A stretch of DNA of 64,000 nt from Candidatus Kryptonium sp. GTDB taxonomy: Bacteria > Bacteroidota > Ignavibacteria > Kryptoniales > Kryptoniaceae. The DNA lies in NCBI GenBank assembly GCA_025060635.1, contig JANXBN010000008.1:59186-123185 (forward strand), written 5' to 3'. The first letter of the stretch is position 1; every line of letters begins with the position of its first letter. Made by a program: the position numbers and the translations under genes. Shown one piece after another: positions 25,935-35,240 of the stretch. The notes under the pieces are model-generated. The model worked only from the letters and a program-made list of their open reading frames with translations, searched no databases and was not told where the DNA came from.

Positions 25935-27877
25935 AAGCAACTTGCCGTTTTTTGCTTTTGATATCATTAGTGTTAACCTTAAATTTTGCGATTTCGCAAA
26001 CTCAAGATGATTTTGATATCCTTCATTATGAAATTTACATTGATCTTCTTGATGGGCTTAAACAACGCAATGGATATTATAAGGGATATGTCAAAATAAA
26101 ATTCCGCACCAACAGAAATTTAAATGAAATCAATCTTCATTCAGCAAGCGTTATCCAAATTGACTCAATTCTTTTCAACAGAGCAGTGTTAAACTATCAA
26201 CAAAGTTATGAGAATTTGAAAATTTTTCTTCCATATGTGATCTCACAAGGTGAGACATTAACTGTTGCAATTTATTTCAAGAGGGAATCAAATCTTGATC
26301 GCGGGTTCTATTTTTATAGAAGTGATGAAGTATCGCCTAACCTTCCATCTGATATAGCCTATACGATGACACAGCCATCGGATTCAAGATATTGGTTTCC
26401 GTGCTATGATGAACCTTGGGATAAAGCAACTGTTGATGTGATAGTAAAAGTAAAGAATGATTTTTTGGTTGCCTCAAATGGTCTATTGCTCCGTGACGAG
26501 ATCAGCGGTGAAGGCCGGATCTTTCACTGGCGTTCAATATATCCGATGTCAACTTATTTAATTGCTTTCGCAACCTCAAGATATATAACATTTTCTGATT
26601 GGTATCGTAAGATTTCAAATCCATCTGATTCAATTGAAATTAAGTATTATGTCTGGAGGGAGGATTCAACCAAGGCGGTTCAGGCATTTAGAAATGTCGT
26701 TGACATGATGAAATTTTTTTCCCAAAAATTTGGTGAATATCCATTTGAGAAATATGGAATGGTTGCGGTTTATCCATTTCGGTATGGCGGGATGGAGCAT
26801 CAGACGATGACAACAATTCACAGAAGATGGCTTGATGGAAATTATGAAGGTGGGATAGCTCACGAGCTTGCGCATCAGTGGTGGGGTAACCTCGTCACTT
26901 GCGAAAATTGGGCAGAGATATGGTTAAACGAAGGTTTTGCTTCTTACGGTGATGCTTTATATACGGAGTATAAATATGGTAGAGAAAGCTTTAAAAATAA
27001 ACTTAAAAGTTGGGCGAATGCTTACTTTAGAGAGGATTCAATAATAAGATATCCAATCTACAATCCGCCACCTTCAAAACTGTTTGGGACAGCAGTTTAT
27101 TACAAAGGCGCTTGGGTTTTGCATATGTTAAGAAATTTAGTTGGTGATTCAGTGTTTTTTGAAATCCTAAAAGAATGGGGAAGAAGATATGCTTATGGAA
27201 CAGGAACTACTTCAAAATTTATCGGGGTTGTGAATGATGTTACTGGAAAAGATTATTCTTGGTTCTTTGAGCAATGGGTTTATGATTCAGGATATCCCGT
27301 TATTGAATCAATTATCTACTCAACAACAGAGCAGTCCAAGTTGACTTTACGGTTTAGGTTAAGACAAATTCAGAGGAGCTCAAGAATTTTTAAATTTCCA
27401 ATTGATTTGAAAATTCAAACGCAAAATCTTGATACGCTTTTAACTTTCTGGACATATACTCAAGATACGACTTTTGTTTTCTCAATTGATGGAACCACGC
27501 CTTTGAGCGGATTAAATATTCAAGTTGATCCCGAAGAAAAAGTTTTAAAAAGAATAATCGGTGTTACCTCGGTTTATGCTCCATTGATTTACAACTTCAA
27601 CCTTTATCAAAATTATCCGAACCCGTTCAATTTAAGCACAATCATTCAATTTGAAATTGCGGGTGATGGGGAAATTTACGATTGCGAGTTGAAAGTTTTT
27701 GATTTACTTGGTAAAGAAGTAAGAAAAATTTTCGCTGGCAAGCTTACTCGGGGAAGGTATATTTTTAATTTCACGGCAGATGATCTTCCGTCTGGGGTAT
27801 ATTTTTATGAGTTAAAGGTTCACGCGAACGGAAAACAGATATACCGAAAGAATAGGAAAATGATTTTGGTAAAATAA
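25931..27877 (+). CDS. Secreted M1-family aminopeptidase with T9SS sorting domain
   Basis: A zinc aminopeptidase that trims peptides outside the cell. The signal peptide spans about the first 22 residues. GGMEHQTMTT is the exopeptidase motif; HELAHQWWGN (HExxH) and NEGFASY supply the zinc ligands and catalytic Glu. The C-terminal about 80 residues are a type A T9SS sorting domain: NYPNPFN, then GRYIFNFTADDLPSGVYFYE and a basic end. So the protein is exported across the outer membrane and may be surface-anchored. Length of 648 residues matches other Bacteroidota M1 enzymes. It is coupled to the upstream EamA gene. Confidence 0.93.
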   Translation: MKATCRFLLLISLVLTLNFAISQTQDDFDILHYEIYIDLLDGLKQRNGYYKGYVKIKFRTNRNLNEINLHSASVIQIDSILFNRAVLNYQQSYENLKIFLPYVISQGETLTVAIYFKRESNLDRGFYFYRSDEVSPNLPSDIAYTMTQPSDSRYWFPCYDEPWDKATVDVIVKVKNDFLVASNGLLLRDEISGEGRIFHWRSIYPMSTYLIAFATSRYITFSDWYRKISNPSDSIEIKYYVWREDSTKAVQAFRNVVDMMKFFSQKFGEYPFEKYGMVAVYPFRYGGMEHQTMTTIHRRWLDGNYEGGIAHELAHQWWGNLVTCENWAEIWLNEGFASYGDALYTEYKYGRESFKNKLKSWANAYFREDSIIRYPIYNPPPSKLFGTAVYYKGAWVLHMLRNLVGDSVFFEILKEWGRRYAYGTGTTSKFIGVVNDVTGKDYSWFFEQWVYDSGYPVIESIIYSTTEQSKLTLRFRLRQIQRSSRIFKFPIDLKIQTQNLDTLLTFWTYTQDTTFVFSIDGTTPLSGLNIQVDPEEKVLKRIIGVTSVYAPLIYNFNLYQNYPNPFNLSTIIQFEIAGDGEIYDCELKVFDLLGKEVRKIFAGKLTRGRYIFNFTADDLPSGVYFYELKVHANGKQIYRKNRKMILVK

Positions 27878-27893
27878 ACAAGTGGGAGGAAGC

Positions 27894-29276
27894 ATGAAAT
27901 TCAAAACAATAATTGAACCATTTAAAATCAAAGTCGTAGAACCTATCAAGTTTACAACTCAAGAAGAGAGGGAAGAGATTTTAAAAAAGGCGGGTTATAA
28001 TGTTTTCAATATCCCAGCTGAGGATGTGATGATTGACCTTTTAACAGATAGCGGGACAAACGCAATGAGTTCAAAACAATGGGCTGGGATCATGGACGGA
28101 GATGAATCCTATGCTGGGTCAAAAAGCTTTTTTAGGTTTGAAAGCGTTGTGAAGAAAATAACTGGATTTAAACATGTCATACCAGTTCATCAAGGAAGAG
28201 CAGCAGAGAAAATTTTATTCTCACTTGTTGCAGGACCTGGAAAGTATATCCCAAACAATACTCATTTTGATACAACGAGAGCTAACATTGAATTTGTTGG
28301 TGGTAACGCTGTTGACTTGCCGATACAGGAAGGGATTCAACCTGATGTATGGCATCCTTTCAAAGGGAATATGGATGTTGAACGACTTGAGAAATTTATA
28401 TTAGAGAAAGGTCCTGAAAATATCCCTTTGGTTATGTTAACTGTTACCAATAATTCTAACGGTGGTCAGCCTGTTTCAATGCAAAACATTCGCGATGTCA
28501 GGGAAATATGTAACAAATACAAAATTCCGCTTTTCCTTGACGCTTGCAGGTTTGCGGAGAACGCTTATTTCATAAAGAAAAGGGAAAAGGGATACGAGAA
28601 CAAAACGATTTTAGAAATAGCAAGGGAGATGTTTTCTTACGCTGACGGATGCACGATGAGCGCAAAGAAAGATGCTTTTGCAAATATCGGTGGGTTTCTC
28701 GCAATGAATGATGATGAACTTGCTTTGAAAGCAAGAAATGTTTTGATAGTTACTGAGGGTTTCCCGACATACGGAGGGCTTGCTGGAAGAGACCTTGAAG
28801 CGATAGCACAAGGGCTTGAAGAAATTCTTGATGAAAATTACTTGATTTACAGAATCAGATCTGTTGAATACCTTGCGGAAAAGTTAATTGAGCGTGGTAT
28901 TCCTGTTCTAATTCCGCCAGGTGGTCACGCAGTTTATCTTGACGCAAAAAGGTTTGCTCCACATATTCCACCAGAACAGTTTCCTGGTCAATCTATAGTT
29001 GTTGAACTTTACAGAGTTGGTGGTATTAGAAGCGTTGAGATCGGAAGTGTAATGTTTGGGAGAAAAGATAAAGAGACGGGTAAATTCATCCCTCATACAA
29101 TGGAGCTTGTCCGACTTGCTATACCGCGAAGAGTTTACACGCAAAGCCATATTGATTATGTTGTTGAAGTTATTGCGGAGGTTTATAGAAATAGGGAGAA
29201 GCTGAAGGGTTATAAAATCGTATGGGAAGCTCCTTTGCTGAGACATTTCACCGCAAGATTTGAGCCCATTAATTAA
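27894..29276 (+). CDS. tnaA: Tryptophanase (tryptophan indole-lyase)
   Basis: PLP enzyme splitting tryptophan to indole, pyruvate and ammonia. TMSAKKDAFANIGG carries the PLP lysine. Three positions separate it from the sister tyrosine phenol-lyase, judged from remembered alignments: Asp126 in HFDTT (Thr in the lyase for tyrosine), Ile383 in SVEIGS (Arg in the other) and His451 in RHFTA (Phe in the other). All three favour tryptophanase. ATG at 27894 follows GGGAGGA (27884-27890); an upstream GTG would bury this ribosome site. An amino-acid permease is next, the common tna arrangement. No tnaC-like leader peptide was found. Confidence 0.9.
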   Translation: MKFKTIIEPFKIKVVEPIKFTTQEEREEILKKAGYNVFNIPAEDVMIDLLTDSGTNAMSSKQWAGIMDGDESYAGSKSFFRFESVVKKITGFKHVIPVHQGRAAEKILFSLVAGPGKYIPNNTHFDTTRANIEFVGGNAVDLPIQEGIQPDVWHPFKGNMDVERLEKFILEKGPENIPLVMLTVTNNSNGGQPVSMQNIRDVREICNKYKIPLFLDACRFAENAYFIKKREKGYENKTILEIAREMFSYADGCTMSAKKDAFANIGGFLAMNDDELALKARNVLIVTEGFPTYGGLAGRDLEAIAQGLEEILDENYLIYRIRSVEYLAEKLIERGIPVLIPPGGHAVYLDAKRFAPHIPPEQFPGQSIVVELYRVGGIRSVEIGSVMFGRKDKETGKFIPHTMELVRLAIPRRVYTQSHIDYVVEVIAEVYRNREKLKGYKIVWEAPLLRHFTARFEPIN

Positions 29277-29301
29277 AAACTAATCTTTAGGAGGAAAAAA
29301 G

Positions 29302-30777
29302 GTGAATTTATTTCGGAAAAAAAGCATATCCCAAATTTTATTTGAAGCAGAAAGTGGTGAATCTCGCTTAAAGAGAGCTTTAAATGCTTTTGATTTAACT
29401 GCGCTTGGAATTGGAGCAATTGTTGGTGCAGGCATATTTGCTCTTATAGGGACGGCATCCGCTGGAGGAGCTCACCATATTGGTGCAGGACCTGCTATAG
29501 TTGTTTCTTTCATAGTTACGGCTCTTGCTTGTGCCTTTGCTGCTTTGTGTTATGCGGAGCTTGCCTCAATGCTTCCGATTTCGGGAAGTTCATACACTTA
29601 TTCATATGCAGCGTTTGGAGAATTTATAGCTTGGATAATTGGATGGGATTTGATACTTGAATACGCCGTTGGAAATATAGCTGTTGCGATTAGTTGGTCT
29701 GCTTATTTTGTTGAGCTTTTGCGTGGTTTTGGAATTACAATTCCACCTTGGCTTGCTACAGATTATGTTAGAGCTGTTAACACTCCCGAGATTTTAAATT
29801 CAGCACCACATATTACAATACCAATTTTAAATAAAACTATCCCTTTGATCTTCAATCTTCCGGCTTTTGGTATCGTTGCTATTATAACTATAATCCTTGT
29901 AATAGGGATAAGGGAAAGCTCCGCTTTTAACACTATTATGGTTGTGATAAAACTTGCTATTTTATTTTTCTTCATCATTGTTGGGGCTTTCTATGTAAAG
30001 CCAGAAAACTGGCAACCTTTCGCCCCAAACGGATGGAAGGGAATTATGACAGGTGCTGCGCTTGTCTTTTTTGCATATATTGGGTTTGATGCTATTTCAA
30101 CTGCAGCTGAAGAAACGAAAAATCCTCAGAAGAACTTACCTATTGGAATAATTGCCTCGCTTGTAATCACAACTATTCTTTACATTGCTGTCGCAGTTGT
30201 TCTTACTGGTATGATTCATTACTCTGAGTTAAATGTTCCTGAGCCACTTGCAAAAGCATTCAGTGTTATTGGTTTAAATTGGGCAGCAGGTATAGTTTCG
30301 TTTGGAGCAGTTGTCTCAACAACAGCTGTTTTACTCGTTTTTCAGCTCGGACAACCAAGGATTTTCTTTTCTATGGCAAGAGATGGTCTTTTGCCTGAAT
30401 GGTTTGCGAAAGTCCATCCAAAATTCAAAACACCATATATTACCACCATTTTAACAGGTATATTTGTTGCAATTCCAGCAGCATTTGCCGATATTGGAGA
30501 AGCAGCTGAACTTACGAATATTGGAACGCTATTTGCTTTTGTGTTAACTTCAGCTGGAGTCCTTGTGTTAAGATATACGAATCCAAACGCGCCAAGAGCA
30601 TTTAAAACTCCGCTTGTCCCTCTCGTTCCATTGCTTGCTATAGGAAGTTGTTTATATCTTATGATAAGTTTACCTTTAATAACTTGGATCCGCTTCATTG
30701 TGTGGCTTCTGATAGGATTTGTGATTTATTTCGTTTATGGTTATAGACATAGCAAATTACGAACGATAAGTAAGTAA
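29302..30777 (+). CDS. APC-family amino acid permease
   Basis: A 491-residue inner-membrane transporter with about 12 helices. ALGIGAIVGAGIFALIGTA is the unwound substrate-binding first helix of the APC superfamily, and FFAYIGFDAISTAAEETKNP is a cationic-amino-acid-transporter-like signature in helix 6. The start is GTG at 29302 preceded by TTAGGAGG (287-294 of that kilobase), giving a good ribosome site. It sits 25 bases after tryptophanase and probably brings in its substrate, although classical TnaB belongs to another family, so broader specificity is likely. Confidence 0.9.
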   Translation: MNLFRKKSISQILFEAESGESRLKRALNAFDLTALGIGAIVGAGIFALIGTASAGGAHHIGAGPAIVVSFIVTALACAFAALCYAELASMLPISGSSYTYSYAAFGEFIAWIIGWDLILEYAVGNIAVAISWSAYFVELLRGFGITIPPWLATDYVRAVNTPEILNSAPHITIPILNKTIPLIFNLPAFGIVAIITIILVIGIRESSAFNTIMVVIKLAILFFFIIVGAFYVKPENWQPFAPNGWKGIMTGAALVFFAYIGFDAISTAAEETKNPQKNLPIGIIASLVITTILYIAVAVVLTGMIHYSELNVPEPLAKAFSVIGLNWAAGIVSFGAVVSTTAVLLVFQLGQPRIFFSMARDGLLPEWFAKVHPKFKTPYITTILTGIFVAIPAAFADIGEAAELTNIGTLFAFVLTSAGVLVLRYTNPNAPRAFKTPLVPLVPLLAIGSCLYLMISLPLITWIRFIVWLLIGFVIYFVYGYRHSKLRTISK

Positions 30778-30794
30778 TTTTTCAAAAGTTCAGA

Positions 30795-30825
30795 TTGTTA
30801 ATTTGCTTCCTTTATGTTATATTTA
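30795..30825 (+). promoter_or_regulatory. Candidate promoter for the nucleotidyltransferase gene
   Basis: TTG (30795-30797), 20 bases, TATATTTA (30818-30825), one mismatch from the TAnnTTTG Bacteroidota minus-7 element. It lies in the only sizeable gap on this part of the strand and would leave a leader of about 100 bases. Confidence 0.45.
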
Positions 30826-30859
30826 ATCAAGCAAATGTCAGTGTTTAATTATTGAACTT

Positions 30860-30887
30860 TCCCAATCCCAATAATTGGGAGATGGGA
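30860..30887 (+). promoter_or_regulatory. Inverted repeat in the leader of the nucleotidyltransferase gene
   Basis: CCCAAT (30867-30872) mirrors ATTGGG (30874-30879) around a single A, and TCCCA (30860-30864) mirrors TGGGA (30883-30887) outside it. The one-base centre makes it look more like an operator than a simple hairpin. It lies between the candidate promoter and the start codon. Confidence 0.4.
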
Positions 30888-30929
30888 TAAAAAATTTTTA
30901 TAAAACTAACTTGAATCTTACTTGGACTT

Positions 30930-33446
30930 ATGAAGGCAGTTATAATGGCTGGTGGCTTCGGAACTCGCCTAAGGCCTTTGACGATGAATATACCTAAACC
31001 GATGGTTCCAGTTGTCAACATTCCAATAATGCACCGAATAGTTACATTGCTAAAAAAATACGGGATCACCGATATAATTGCTCTCGTTTATTATTATCCC
31101 GAGGTAATTATGAATTACTTCAAAGATGGGAAAGATTTTGGGGTGAACATTTCCTATGTAAGATCTGAAGCAGATTACGGAACCGCGGGAAGCGTAAGAA
31201 ATGCTGCAGATTTAATTGGCGATGATGAATTTGTTGTTATAAGCGGAGATGTTTTAACCGATGTTGATATATCAAAGGTCATAAATTATCATTTTGACAA
31301 AAAGGCGAAGGCAACGATAGTTCTCACAAGAGTTAAAAATCCACTTCAATATGGAATTGTTATAGTTAAGGATACTGGGGAAATCTCAAGATTTCTTGAG
31401 AAACCAAGCTGGGGCGAGGTCTTCAGCGATACGATTAACACTGGAATTTATATTTTGAATCCGTCAGTTCTTGAATTTGTTCCATATAAGCAGGAATTTG
31501 ATTTCAGTAAAAATCTTTTCCCAATTCTACTTGATAAAAAAATTCCATTCTATGGCTTTTTAACGGAAAGCTATTGGCGAGATATAGGAACGCTTGGTGA
31601 TTACCTTGAAGCGCATTTAGATTGTCTTGCTGGTATGGTTGATATTGAAATTGATGGCAACAAAATTGAAAGTGGGAATGCGATATTATATCTTGGGGAA
31701 AATTCTATGATTGAAAATTTTGATAAATTTGAGGGCGTTGTTGTAGTTGGAAATAAAACAAAAATAGGAAAAAATGTTAGAATCGTCAACTCGGTAATTG
31801 GTTCAGAATGTGAAATTGGAGATGATTGCGAAATAGTTAATTGCGTTATTTGGGATAAGACAAAGATTAAAGATCAAGCAAAATTAACTCTTGATGTTAT
31901 TGGTTATGAATGTGTGATCGGTGAAAAAGTGGAAATAAACGAAAATGTTTTTATAAGCAACAATTGCGTTATCGGAAAGGAAGCAAAACTATTACCAAAT
32001 ATAAAACTTTGGCCTTGGAAAATTGTGGAAGATGGTTCTATTTTATCAAAAAGCTTGGTTTGGGAGGATAAATGGCTTAAGGAACTTTTTAGTGAATCGC
32101 GAGTAAGTGGAATTTCAAATCTTGAAATCACTCCAGAATTTGGCGCGAAACTTGGTGCAGCATTTGGAGCTTTCCTTGGTCAAGGTAAGTGTGTTTTGGT
32201 AAGTCGCGATCCAGATAATGTATCACGAATGATAAATCGTGCTTTAATTTGTGGACTTATCTCAGCTGGACTTGATGTTGATGATTTAAGAGTTGCTTCA
32301 ATCCCGATGGTGAGAAATGAACTCCGAAGCGGAAGATATGCAGGAGGGCTTCATGTCAGAAAATCCCCAGTTGATAAACATCAAACCGATATTATCTTTT
32401 TTGATTCAAGCGGTTTAGATTTGCCAGTGAGCAAGGTGAAGGCAATAGAACGACTTTTCTTTGGTGAGGATTTTCCACGCGTTTCCTATGATAAAGTTGG
32501 GACAATTAATTTCCCTGTTAGAGTTGTAGAAGGATATGTTGAGAAATTTTTAAACTTTATCAATATTGATGCCATAAAAAAGCGAAACTTTAAAATAGTA
32601 ATTGATTATTCAAACGGTGTTGCCGTTACAATTTTCCCTAACATACTTGGACAACTTGGTTGTCAAGTTGTCTCGTTAAATGCATATCTTAATCCCTCAA
32701 AGTTGACAAGAGATGAAGAAGAATTTAAAAAAGCGATCAACGATTTGTCCCAAATCGTGACTTCAATTCAGTATGATGTTGGGTTTATGTTAAATCCCGG
32801 AGCTGAAAGAATTTGGGTTGTGGATGAAAGAGGTAAGTTGATTGACAATGATCGCCTTCTTTCGGTCGTTGTTAAGCTATATCTTGAAGCAAATAAGGGG
32901 AAAGTTAAAAAAATTGCTGTCCCGATAACCGCATCTCTTGAAGTTGATATGATTGCAAGTGAGTATGGGGTTGAAGTTGTGAGAACGAAAAACTCGCATT
33001 ACGGAATGATGGAAACAGTCATCAGAGATCCAGAAGTTAAGTTTGTTGGAGGAACAAAAGGAGGGTTTATATTTTCAGAATTTCTCTTTGCTTCTGATGG
33101 AATGTTTTCAATATCAAAAATTCTTGAACTTATGGCTACCACGGGGTTAAAGATTGGTGATGTTGAAAAATCATTGCCGAGACTTATTTTAAAGCACAAA
33201 ATTTTACCATGTCCACGGGATCAAAAAGGAACCGTGATGCGATTTGCAACTCTTGAATCAGATAAATATAAACGGCAACTTATTGATGGAGTTAAAATTT
33301 TTATAAATGATTTAACCTGGGTTTTGATCTTGCCAGATAGACAGAAAAGCGAAATTCACTTGTTTGTTGAATCCGACGATGGGAGGCAAGTTGATGATTT
33401 GTTAGCTATTTATTCAGATAAGATAGAAAAATGGATGAAATCCTGA
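30930..33446 (+). CDS. Nucleotidyltransferase-hexapeptide-phosphomutase-like fusion protein
   Basis: Three parts are visible in 838 residues. Residues 1-230 are a sugar-1-phosphate nucleotidyltransferase (AGGFGTRLRPLT, VISGDVLTDVD, FLEKP, NTGIYIL). Residues 245-370 are left-handed hexapeptide repeats. From about 380 comes a phosphoglucomutase/phosphomannomutase-like region. In that region the active-site serine survives (VRKSPVDK, Ser479) but the usual metal loop DGDxDR reads NPGAER (from Asn622), and the GExSGH sugar loop reads GGTKGGF. The phosphomutase half is therefore probably inactive or specialised. The first half likely makes GDP-mannose, ADP-glucose or another NDP-sugar; the sugar is not determinable. 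Similar-length fusions are known in cyanobacteria and actinobacteria. Confidence 0.87.
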   Translation: MKAVIMAGGFGTRLRPLTMNIPKPMVPVVNIPIMHRIVTLLKKYGITDIIALVYYYPEVIMNYFKDGKDFGVNISYVRSEADYGTAGSVRNAADLIGDDEFVVISGDVLTDVDISKVINYHFDKKAKATIVLTRVKNPLQYGIVIVKDTGEISRFLEKPSWGEVFSDTINTGIYILNPSVLEFVPYKQEFDFSKNLFPILLDKKIPFYGFLTESYWRDIGTLGDYLEAHLDCLAGMVDIEIDGNKIESGNAILYLGENSMIENFDKFEGVVVVGNKTKIGKNVRIVNSVIGSECEIGDDCEIVNCVIWDKTKIKDQAKLTLDVIGYECVIGEKVEINENVFISNNCVIGKEAKLLPNIKLWPWKIVEDGSILSKSLVWEDKWLKELFSESRVSGISNLEITPEFGAKLGAAFGAFLGQGKCVLVSRDPDNVSRMINRALICGLISAGLDVDDLRVASIPMVRNELRSGRYAGGLHVRKSPVDKHQTDIIFFDSSGLDLPVSKVKAIERLFFGEDFPRVSYDKVGTINFPVRVVEGYVEKFLNFINIDAIKKRNFKIVIDYSNGVAVTIFPNILGQLGCQVVSLNAYLNPSKLTRDEEEFKKAINDLSQIVTSIQYDVGFMLNPGAERIWVVDERGKLIDNDRLLSVVVKLYLEANKGKVKKIAVPITASLEVDMIASEYGVEVVRTKNSHYGMMETVIRDPEVKFVGGTKGGFIFSEFLFASDGMFSISKILELMATTGLKIGDVEKSLPRLILKHKILPCPRDQKGTVMRFATLESDKYKRQLIDGVKIFINDLTWVLILPDRQKSEIHLFVESDDGRQVDDLLAIYSDKIEKWMKS

Positions 33447-33472
33447 TAGAAAAATAAAAATAAGGATGAAAG

Positions 33473-33940
33473 GTGAAAATAAGCGAGATTTTAAATGAAG
33501 AGTTCGTTGTGGTTGGTCTTGATGTTTCTTCAAAAGAAGACGCAATAAACGCACTTGTTGATTTAATAGCGAAATCAGAGAAGGTTAAAAATGTAAATAA
33601 AGTTAGAGAGGCGGTTTTTGAAAGGGAGAAAATAATGACAACGGGGGTTGGAAAAGGATTTGCGGTCCCCCACGGAAAAACAGACGCCGTCACAGACATT
33701 GTCGCTGCTTTTGCTATAACTAAAAAGCCCATTGATTACGATTCTCTTGATGGAGAACCTGTTCGCCTTATTTTTTTGTTGGTTGGAAGAGATAATATGG
33801 TTGGACCTCATATAAAACTTTTAAGTAGAATTTCAAAACTAATGAATGATAACGATTTTCGTGAAAAATTGCTTAATGCGAAAGATGCCAAAGAGGTTGT
33901 AAGTTTATTCAAAACAGAGGAAGAAAAGTATCTTGGATAA
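33473..33940 (+). CDS. PTS IIA-like nitrogen-regulatory protein (PtsN type)
   Basis: A 155-residue cytoplasmic EIIA domain of the fructose/mannitol-nitrogen class. The phosphorylatable histidine is in GKGFAVPHGKT (about residue 67), and VRLIFLLVGRDNMVGPHIKLLS is the conserved second block. PtsN proteins report phosphorylation state to transporters and regulators. No EI, HPr or membrane PTS component is in the window. It starts with GTG at 33473, 26 bases after the fusion gene, and overlaps hisS by eight bases. Confidence 0.88.
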   Translation: MKISEILNEEFVVVGLDVSSKEDAINALVDLIAKSEKVKNVNKVREAVFEREKIMTTGVGKGFAVPHGKTDAVTDIVAAFAITKKPIDYDSLDGEPVRLIFLLVGRDNMVGPHIKLLSRISKLMNDNDFREKLLNAKDAKEVVSLFKTEEEKYLG

Positions 33941-35240
33941 GAAAAAGATTAAAAATGTTCGCGGCACGAAAGATATACTGCCAGATGAATCATATAAATG
34001 GTGGCATATTGAACAAAAAGTGAGAAAGATATTTGAGGTTTATAACTATCGTGAGATAAGAACTCCAATTTTTGAGGAAACTGAGCTTTTTGAGAGAGGA
34101 ATTGGTGAGTTTACAGATATTGTTAGCAAGGAGATGTATACTTTTATTGATAAAGGTGGGACGAGCTTGACGCTGAAACCTGAAATGACAGCGTCTGTGA
34201 TGAGAGCATATCTTCAATATGAGATAAATAAACAAACTCCGCTTTTTAAAGTTTACTATATCTCACCAATGTTTAGGCAAGAGCGACCTCAAGCCGGTAG
34301 ATTACGGCAATTTCACCAAATAGGAGCTGAAGCCATAGGAAGCGCAAATCCCGAAGTTGATGCTGAGATAATTTATCTTGTAATACACATAATTGAAAGT
34401 TTCGGCGTGAAAAATTACAACTTGAAAATTAACTCGGTAGGGTGTCAAGTTTGCAGACCAACATATAAAGAAGTTTTAAAAAGCTATTTTGAGAAATTCC
34501 AAAACGAACTATCAGAAGACAGTAAGAAACGCCTTCAAAGAAATCCATTAAGAATTCTTGATTCAAAAGATGAAAGAGATAAAAATATCGCTAAAAATGC
34601 TCCATTGATCTACGAATATCTATGTGATAATTGCAGAAAACATTTTGAAAACTTACAAGATTATTTAAACTTTCTCGGTGTAAAGTATGAAAACGAACCA
34701 CATCTTGTGCGCGGACTTGATTATTATACGAAAACCGCATTTGAAATAACAAGTTTAGATCTCGGCTCTCAAGATGCAATTGCCGGTGGCGGAAGATATG
34801 ATCTTCTTTCCAAAGACCTTGGTGGTCCGGAAATTCCTGGGGTTGGTTTCGCCCTTGGAGTTGAAAGATTGATGTTGATTCTTGAGAAAAATAATTATAG
34901 TTTCAATGAAGTTTCTAAACCATTTGTTTATGTTACCTGCATAGGATTTGAAGCTCAAAAAGTAGCCCTAAAGATAGCTTTTACTTTAAGACAAAACATG
35001 ATACCGTGTGAAGTTGAACTTTTAAACAGAAGCTTAAAAGCACAAATGAAAGAAGCAGACAGGCAAGAAGCTCAATATGTTGTAATCATAGGAGACGCTG
35101 AAATAGAAAATGGTAAAGCTTTGGTTCGCAATATGGCAGATGGCAAGCAAGTGGAAGTTGAATTAAATAAAATTACAGAATTTATACTATCAAAATATGC
35201 CGAGGAAACTTCCAAGGATAGAACCGGAGTTCAAATATGA
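33933..35240 (+). CDS. hisS: Histidyl-tRNA synthetase
   Basis: Class II synthetase for tRNA-His. KNVRGTKDILPDE at the N-terminus, the motif 2 block YYISPMFRQERPQAGRLRQFHQ, LVRGLDYYTKTAFE and the motif 3 GGGRYDLL are present, followed by the C-terminal anticodon domain. The start is TTG at 33933, inside the last codons of the PTS gene; no other start gives the conserved N-terminus. Length of 435 residues is normal. The final 44 bases overlap a small gene of unknown function. Confidence 0.96.
   Translation: MDKKKIKNVRGTKDILPDESYKWWHIEQKVRKIFEVYNYREIRTPIFEETELFERGIGEFTDIVSKEMYTFIDKGGTSLTLKPEMTASVMRAYLQYEINKQTPLFKVYYISPMFRQERPQAGRLRQFHQIGAEAIGSANPEVDAEIIYLVIHIIESFGVKNYNLKINSVGCQVCRPTYKEVLKSYFEKFQNELSEDSKKRLQRNPLRILDSKDERDKNIAKNAPLIYEYLCDNCRKHFENLQDYLNFLGVKYENEPHLVRGLDYYTKTAFEITSLDLGSQDAIAGGGRYDLLSKDLGGPEIPGVGFALGVERLMLILEKNNYSFNEVSKPFVYVTCIGFEAQKVALKIAFTLRQNMIPCEVELLNRSLKAQMKEADRQEAQYVVIIGDAEIENGKALVRNMADGKQVEVELNKITEFILSKYAEETSKDRTGVQI

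Noticed and set aside
27894..29276. Tyrosine phenol-lyase as identity of the PLP lyase
   Set aside because: Residues at three discriminating sites (Asp126, Ile383, His451) match tryptophanase instead, as far as remembered alignments allow.
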